DNA of 9,399 bases from assembly GCA_015485245.1 (NCBI GenBank), contig WFTY01000241.1, positions 1 through 9,399 on the forward strand, in the 5' to 3' direction. The translations under genes were made by a program, and so were the position numbers. The DNA comes from Anaerolineales bacterium (GTDB lineage Bacteria > Chloroflexota > Anaerolineae > Anaerolineales > UBA11858). Below the pieces are notes generated by a model. That model made no database searches, was not told the origin of the DNA, and saw only the letters and a list, made by a program, of their open reading frames with translations. Each line of letters begins with the position of its first letter. Positions within the stretch are counted from its first letter, which is position 1. Positions 6,445-9,399 of this stretch are shown piece after piece.

Positions 6445-7539
6445 TTGATCGCTTGTATTGAATGTGGTCTGCCTTATCCGCAATCGGAAACGCCCTACCG
6501 CTGCCCTCAGTGTGGTGGGGTGTTTGATTTTAACGCTCTCCCGCGGTTCGGTGCGGAGCGACTGCACCCGGATTTGCCGGGGATGTGGCGTTATCGGGAG
6601 GCGTTTGGCCTCGCTCCCGAAGTCCCTGTGGTCACCCTGGGGGAGGGAGATACCCCTCTGGTGTGGGCACCGGCGTTTGGGCGCCAGGTGGCCTTCAAGC
6701 TGGAATTCCTCAACCCGACTGGGTCGTTTAAGGATCGCGGCACGGCGTTGCTGGTGAGCTGGCTGCGAGGGCGCGGCGTGACGCAGGCGGTGGAAGATTC
6801 TTCGGGGAACGCTGGCGCGTCGTTTGCCGCTTATGCCGCCCGCGCCGGCGTGCAGGCGCGCGTCTACGTGCCGGCTTATGCTGCGGGCCCAAAGCGCGCC
6901 CAGATTGCTGCTTACGGCGCGGAGGTCGTCGCTGTGCCGGGGCCGCGTTCGGCGGCCAGCCAGGCGGTGGAGGGCGCTGCTGCGCAGGGGCTGACGTATG
7001 CCAGCCATGCCTGGTTGCCTCACGGCCTGCCGGGTTTTGCCACCGTGGCCTATGAACTGGTGGAACAGCTCGGCGGCGCGCCGGGGACGGTCATCCTCCC
7101 CGCGGGGCAGGGCAGTCTGTTGCTGGGGATGGGGCGCGGCTTCGAAGCCCTGTTCGCTGCCGGGAAGATCGCCTGTATCCCCCAGATGATTGGGGTTCAG
7201 GCCGCCGTCTGCGCGCCGCTGGCGGCGCGTTTTGTTGACGGCCTGCGTGGACAGGAATCCGTTCAGGAGGGGGATACCCTTGCCGAGGGGGTCCGCATCC
7301 TGCATCCGTTGCGCGCTGCCGCGGCCGTCGAGCTGGTGCAGGCGAGCGGGGGACGCTTCGTCACCGTTCAAGAAGATGCCATTCTCACTGGTCGCGACCA
7401 GCTAGCCTCTCGGGGGTTTTATGTAGAGCCGACCTCGGCAATTGTGTGGGATGCGCTGGCGCAGGTGATTGCCAAAGCCTCGCAGCCAGTTGTGGTCATT
7501 CTCACCGGGTCGGGTTTGAAGTCGGCTGTCAGTGTTTGA
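6445..7539 (+). CDS. Threonine-synthase-like PLP enzyme with N-terminal zinc ribbon
   Basis: This is a fold-type II pyridoxal-phosphate enzyme. Threonine synthase, the nearest match I recognise, turns O-phosphohomoserine into threonine and phosphate. The 364-residue product opens with two CxxC pairs (Cys4/Cys7 and Cys20/Cys23), a zinc ribbon seen in archaeal-type threonine synthases. GDTPL (68-72) and NPTGSFKDRG (90-99) follow, with Lys96 as the PLP lysine. The substrate loop is DSSGNAG (118-124), GQGS (221-224) probably holds the PLP phosphate, and TGSGLKS (354-360) resembles the TGHGLK end of threonine synthases. DSSGNAG in place of the more usual STGNT leaves room for another reaction on a similar substrate, so no symbol is given. 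TTG is the start, with a good Shine-Dalgarno. The position in a moa-fabF run does not clarify the role. Confidence 0.85.
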   Translation: MIACIECGLPYPQSETPYRCPQCGGVFDFNALPRFGAERLHPDLPGMWRYREAFGLAPEVPVVTLGEGDTPLVWAPAFGRQVAFKLEFLNPTGSFKDRGTALLVSWLRGRGVTQAVEDSSGNAGASFAAYAARAGVQARVYVPAYAAGPKRAQIAAYGAEVVAVPGPRSAASQAVEGAAAQGLTYASHAWLPHGLPGFATVAYELVEQLGGAPGTVILPAGQGSLLLGMGRGFEALFAAGKIACIPQMIGVQAAVCAPLAARFVDGLRGQESVQEGDTLAEGVRILHPLRAAAAVELVQASGGRFVTVQEDAILTGRDQLASRGFYVEPTSAIVWDALAQVIAKASQPVVVILTGSGLKSAVSV

Positions 7540-7571
7540 CTGATCTTGGCCGGAAAACTACATAACTCTGC

Positions 7572-7576
7572 GGAGG
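7572..7576 (+). promoter_or_regulatory. Ribosome binding site of fabF
   Basis: GGAGG 5 nt before ATG 7582. It rules against an upstream in-frame TTG at 7546, which has no ribosome binding site and would add 12 residues foreign to FabF. Confidence 0.75.
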
Positions 7577-7581
7577 CATTA

Positions 7582-8820
7582 ATGAGCGAGAGAATTGTCA
7601 TCACGGGTATGGGAGCAGTCTCCCCTTTGGGGTTAACAGCGGATGAATCCTGGAAAAATGCGCTGGAGGGGGTTTCTGGCGTCGCGCCGATCACCCTGTT
7701 CGATCCGGCGGATTTTCTGGTTAAGTTCGCCTGCGAGGTAAAAAACTTTGATCCTAAGGCGTATATGTCTTCGCGCGAGGTGCGGCGGCGCGATCGTTTT
7801 GAACATTTCGCCGTGGCCGCGGCGCAGGAGGCCATGCAACACTCCGGTCTGGAGATCACCGACGCCAACGCTGAACGGGTAGGGGTGATGATTTCTTCGG
7901 CCATTGGCGGTTTGAAATCCCTGGAAGACGGGGGGCGGGTGCTGTTCTTCGACGGTCCGCGTCGCCTCAGCCCGTTCTTCATTCCGATGTTGATGCCCAA
8001 TGGAGGCGCTGGCCTGGTGGGAATTGATTTCGGCGTGCGCGGCCCGACGCTTTCGGTGGCCTCGGCGTGTGCCTCAGGCGCGGATGGCATTGGCATGGCC
8101 TGGATGATGCTCAGGGCTGGCGTAATTGACGTCGCCCTGGCAGGCGCCAGCGAATCGACCATCACGGCGTTGGGCGTGGGCGCCTTTGACCGGCTGGGTG
8201 CTATGGCGCGCCGTGAAGATCCGGCGGGCATGCCCCAGCCGTTTGATAAAAATCGTGATGGCCTGGTGATGGGCGAGGGCGCGGCGGTGCTGGTGCTGGA
8301 GCGCGAGGAGCACGCCCGCCGGCGCGGCGCGCAGATTTACGCCGAACTGGCCGGGTACGCCAGCACGGCCGACGCACATCACGTCACTGCGCCGGCGGAG
8401 GATGGGGACGGCGGAGCGCGCGCCATGCGCCTGGCCATGCAAAGCGCCGGGGTGAACCCCGACGACGTGGGCTATATCAACGCACACGGTACAGCAACCC
8501 CGCTCAACGACGCCGCCGAGACGCGCGCGATTAAGGCAGCTTTTGGCGATTTAGCGTATAATATCCCCGTCTCGTCAACCAAGTCGATGACCGGTCACAT
8601 GATGGGCGCTACCGGCGCACTTGAAGCGATCTTCTGTGCGCGGGCGGTGTATGAGGATCGCGTTCCGCCGACAATTAATTACCAGACCCCCGATCCGGAG
8701 TGCGACCTGGATTATGTGCCCAACCAGGCGCGTGAAGTGCCGGTCAAGGTAGCGATCAGCAACGCTTTTGGTTTTGGCGGGCACAACGCTGTGCTGGTCA
8801 TCCGCAAGTATACGCATTAG
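7582..8820 (+). CDS. fabF: 3-oxoacyl-[acyl-carrier-protein] synthase II (KAS II)
   Basis: FabF condenses malonyl-ACP with a growing acyl-ACP in fatty-acid elongation in the cytoplasm. The 412 residues match the E. coli length. The catalytic set is complete: Cys163 in SVASACASGADG, His302 in INAHGTATPLND and His339 in STKSMTGHMMGATGA, nearly the same numbering as E. coli Cys163/His303/His340. The N-terminus ERIVITGMGAVSPLG and the C-terminal NAFGFGGHNAVLV are typical. FabB lacks several of these details, so FabF is the better name. It follows the PLP enzyme by 42 bp with its own strong Shine-Dalgarno and precedes rnc after a 190-bp structured leader. The acpP gene that often sits beside fabF is absent here. 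Confidence 0.96.
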   Translation: MSERIVITGMGAVSPLGLTADESWKNALEGVSGVAPITLFDPADFLVKFACEVKNFDPKAYMSSREVRRRDRFEHFAVAAAQEAMQHSGLEITDANAERVGVMISSAIGGLKSLEDGGRVLFFDGPRRLSPFFIPMLMPNGGAGLVGIDFGVRGPTLSVASACASGADGIGMAWMMLRAGVIDVALAGASESTITALGVGAFDRLGAMARREDPAGMPQPFDKNRDGLVMGEGAAVLVLEREEHARRRGAQIYAELAGYASTADAHHVTAPAEDGDGGARAMRLAMQSAGVNPDDVGYINAHGTATPLNDAAETRAIKAAFGDLAYNIPVSSTKSMTGHMMGATGALEAIFCARAVYEDRVPPTINYQTPDPECDLDYVPNQAREVPVKVAISNAFGFGGHNAVLVIRKYTH

Positions 8821-8821
8821 T

Positions 8822-8916
8822 ATCTATCCGTAACTTTAGAAAGGCGTCGGTTGAGGTTTTCGTAACCAGCGCCGGGTTTCGATAAACTCAACCGACGGCG
8901 CAATTCTCGGATAGGT
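8822..8916 (+). ncRNA. Candidate structured RNA element between fabF and rnc
   Basis: Nested inverted repeats can form a long stem. The outer helix pairs 8822-8830 with 8908-8916 (9 positions including one G-U). A 4-bp AGAA/TTCT helix can form at 8838-8841 and 8904-8907. The inner helix pairs 8845-8855 with 8887-8897, 11 perfect base pairs (CGTCGGTTGAG and its complement). The 31-nt loop can itself form small stems (GGTT/AACC, GTTT/AAAC). There is no strong T-run after it, so it is not a normal terminator. It may be part of the rnc leader, a processing site, or a separate RNA; no known RNA family is recognised. Confidence 0.45.
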
Positions 8917-8941
8917 TCTTTGATCAAACGAACGAACTGAT

Positions 8942-8989
8942 GGACCGCGAGATACCCGACCGCCCCCGGCGGTGGGTGTCTCTCGGTCC
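8942..8989 (+). promoter_or_regulatory. Near-perfect 22-position hairpin in the rnc leader, possible RNase III site
   Basis: Arms 8942-8957 and 8974-8989 pair over 16 positions with one C-U mismatch (8948/8983) and one G-U pair. After a bulged G8958 the stem continues as ACCGCC/GGCGGT (8959-8964 with 8968-8973) and closes on a CCC loop. That gives 21 pairs over 22 positions, about two turns of dsRNA, the size RNase III prefers. It ends 21 nt before the rnc start. No T-run follows, so it is not an intrinsic terminator. In E. coli, RNase III cuts a stem in its own leader, and a similar role is inferred here. Confidence 0.6.
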
Positions 8990-9005
8990 CTGAGTTCTCA
9001 GGAGG
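8989..9005 (+). promoter_or_regulatory. rnc ribosome binding site partly inside a small hairpin
   Basis: CCTGA-GTTC-TCAGG (8989-9002) can form a 5-bp hairpin. Its right arm contains the first half of the Shine-Dalgarno AGGAGG (9000-9005), which is 5 nt before ATG 9011. C8989 is shared with the larger hairpin, so the two would compete or stack at that base. Partial hiding of the ribosome site is inferred. Confidence 0.45.
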
Positions 9006-9010
9006 TTTTC

Positions 9011-9399
9011 ATGGAGTCCACTCAGGGATATCCCGAGGCCGAGTCGCCGCGTGCGTTTGTCAATCGTCTGGGATTGCCACTCAACGACATCGGCCTGATC
9101 TCTCGGGCGTTGACGCATCGCTCCTATCTCAATGAAAACGCCGACGCTGTGGAGGATAATGAGCGCCTGGAGTTTCTCGGCGATGCGGTGCTCGATTTTC
9201 TGGTGGGGGCCTGGCTGTATAACCACTACCCGGAGATGGCTGAAGGCGAACTAACGCGCATGCGTTCCGCCCTAGTGCGTACAGAGCAACTGGCGGCCTT
9301 CGCGCGGCAGATTGACCTGGGGCGCGCCATCCGGCTGGGGCGCGGGGAGGCCGAATCGGGGGGTCGGGAGCGGGATGCCCTGTTGTGCGCCACGTTTGA
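9011..9399 (+). CDS. rnc: Ribonuclease III, N-terminal part (C-terminus beyond window)
   Basis: RNase III cuts double-stranded RNA in rRNA and mRNA processing. The visible 129 codons, plus two bases of the next, hold most of the nuclease domain: ALTHRSY (33-39), the signature NERLEFLGD (50-58) with Glu54 and Asp58, and GELTRMRSALV (79-89). In DALLCATF (122-129), Ala127 stands where most RNase III proteins have the conserved acidic residue (Asp114 in E. coli, Asp107 in Aquifex). The next codon begins GA, so the essential Glu three residues later is probably present. The dsRNA-binding domain would lie outside the window. The start is fixed by AGGAGG at 5 nt. The 5' leader is highly structured. 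In many bacteria rnc is followed by smc and ftsY, but here ftsY lies on the other strand about 8.5 kb away. Confidence 0.95.
   Translation, partial: MESTQGYPEAESPRAFVNRLGLPLNDIGLISRALTHRSYLNENADAVEDNERLEFLGDAVLDFLVGAWLYNHYPEMAEGELTRMRSALVRTEQLAAFARQIDLGRAIRLGRGEAESGGRERDALLCATF

Noticed and set aside
6217..7371. 384-codon open frame on the minus strand opposite the threonine-synthase-like gene and the end of moaE
   Set aside because: Arg- and Pro-rich shadow translation without motifs; both genes on the plus strand are intact and well supported.
7419..8231. 270-codon open frame on the minus strand opposite fabF
   Set aside because: Ser/Pro/Arg-rich shadow; FabF on the plus strand has all catalytic residues.
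8557..8562. Perfect TATAAT inside fabF
   Set aside because: It has no TG element and no nearby start codon, and it encodes ordinary FabF residues (LAYNIP).
8919..8928. Palindrome TTTGATCAAA in the rnc leader
   Set aside because: A 10-bp AT-rich palindrome is easily formed by chance and has no promoter elements next to it.

Overview
The window is a GC-rich, densely packed bacterial chromosome segment. Protein character suggests the Chloroflexota, perhaps an Anaerolineae-like lineage: a short FtsY without an acidic A-domain, a 7TM-PAS-cyclase, a MoaC/D/E run, a zinc-ribbon threonine-synthase-like enzyme, and fabF followed by rnc. That assignment is inferred from protein style and gene order; no search was run. 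Nothing seen points to a phage, transposon, plasmid or CRISPR array.

Layout: two gene runs diverge from a 97-bp control region at 5080-5176. Leftward (minus strand) lie a P1-family (DmpA/BapA) self-processing aminopeptidase, a four-helix membrane protein of unknown function, a possible 39-residue peptide, an 814-residue membrane adenylate cyclase with three PAS domains, and the 5' part of ftsY, cut by the window start. Rightward (plus strand) lie moaC, moaD and moaE (molybdopterin synthesis), a PLP enzyme resembling threonine synthase, fabF (fatty-acid elongation) and the first 129 codons of rnc (RNase III), cut by the window end. The plus-strand genes from moaC to fabF are spaced 12-42 bp apart and look co-transcribed. 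A 190-bp leader then separates fabF from rnc.

Transcription signals: three sites fit an extended -10 promoter (TGnTAnAAT). Two of them, for moaC and ftsY, end exactly 7 nt before the ATG and have no Shine-Dalgarno sequence, which predicts leaderless mRNAs. The third, for the peptidase, leaves about a 30-nt leader with a good Shine-Dalgarno site. The ftsY promoter uses the stop codon of the cyclase gene as its TG element.

Most unusual points: (1) the rnc leader can fold into a nested stem structure, then a nearly perfect 22-position hairpin, then a small hairpin overlapping the ribosome binding site, suggesting autoregulation by RNase III; (2) the encoded RNase III has Ala where the family has a conserved active-site Asp; (3) the adenylate cyclase keeps its metal and adenine-specifying residues but has Val in place of the transition-state Asn, and its middle PAS domain carries a Cys/His cluster. 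The proteins are otherwise of known families.
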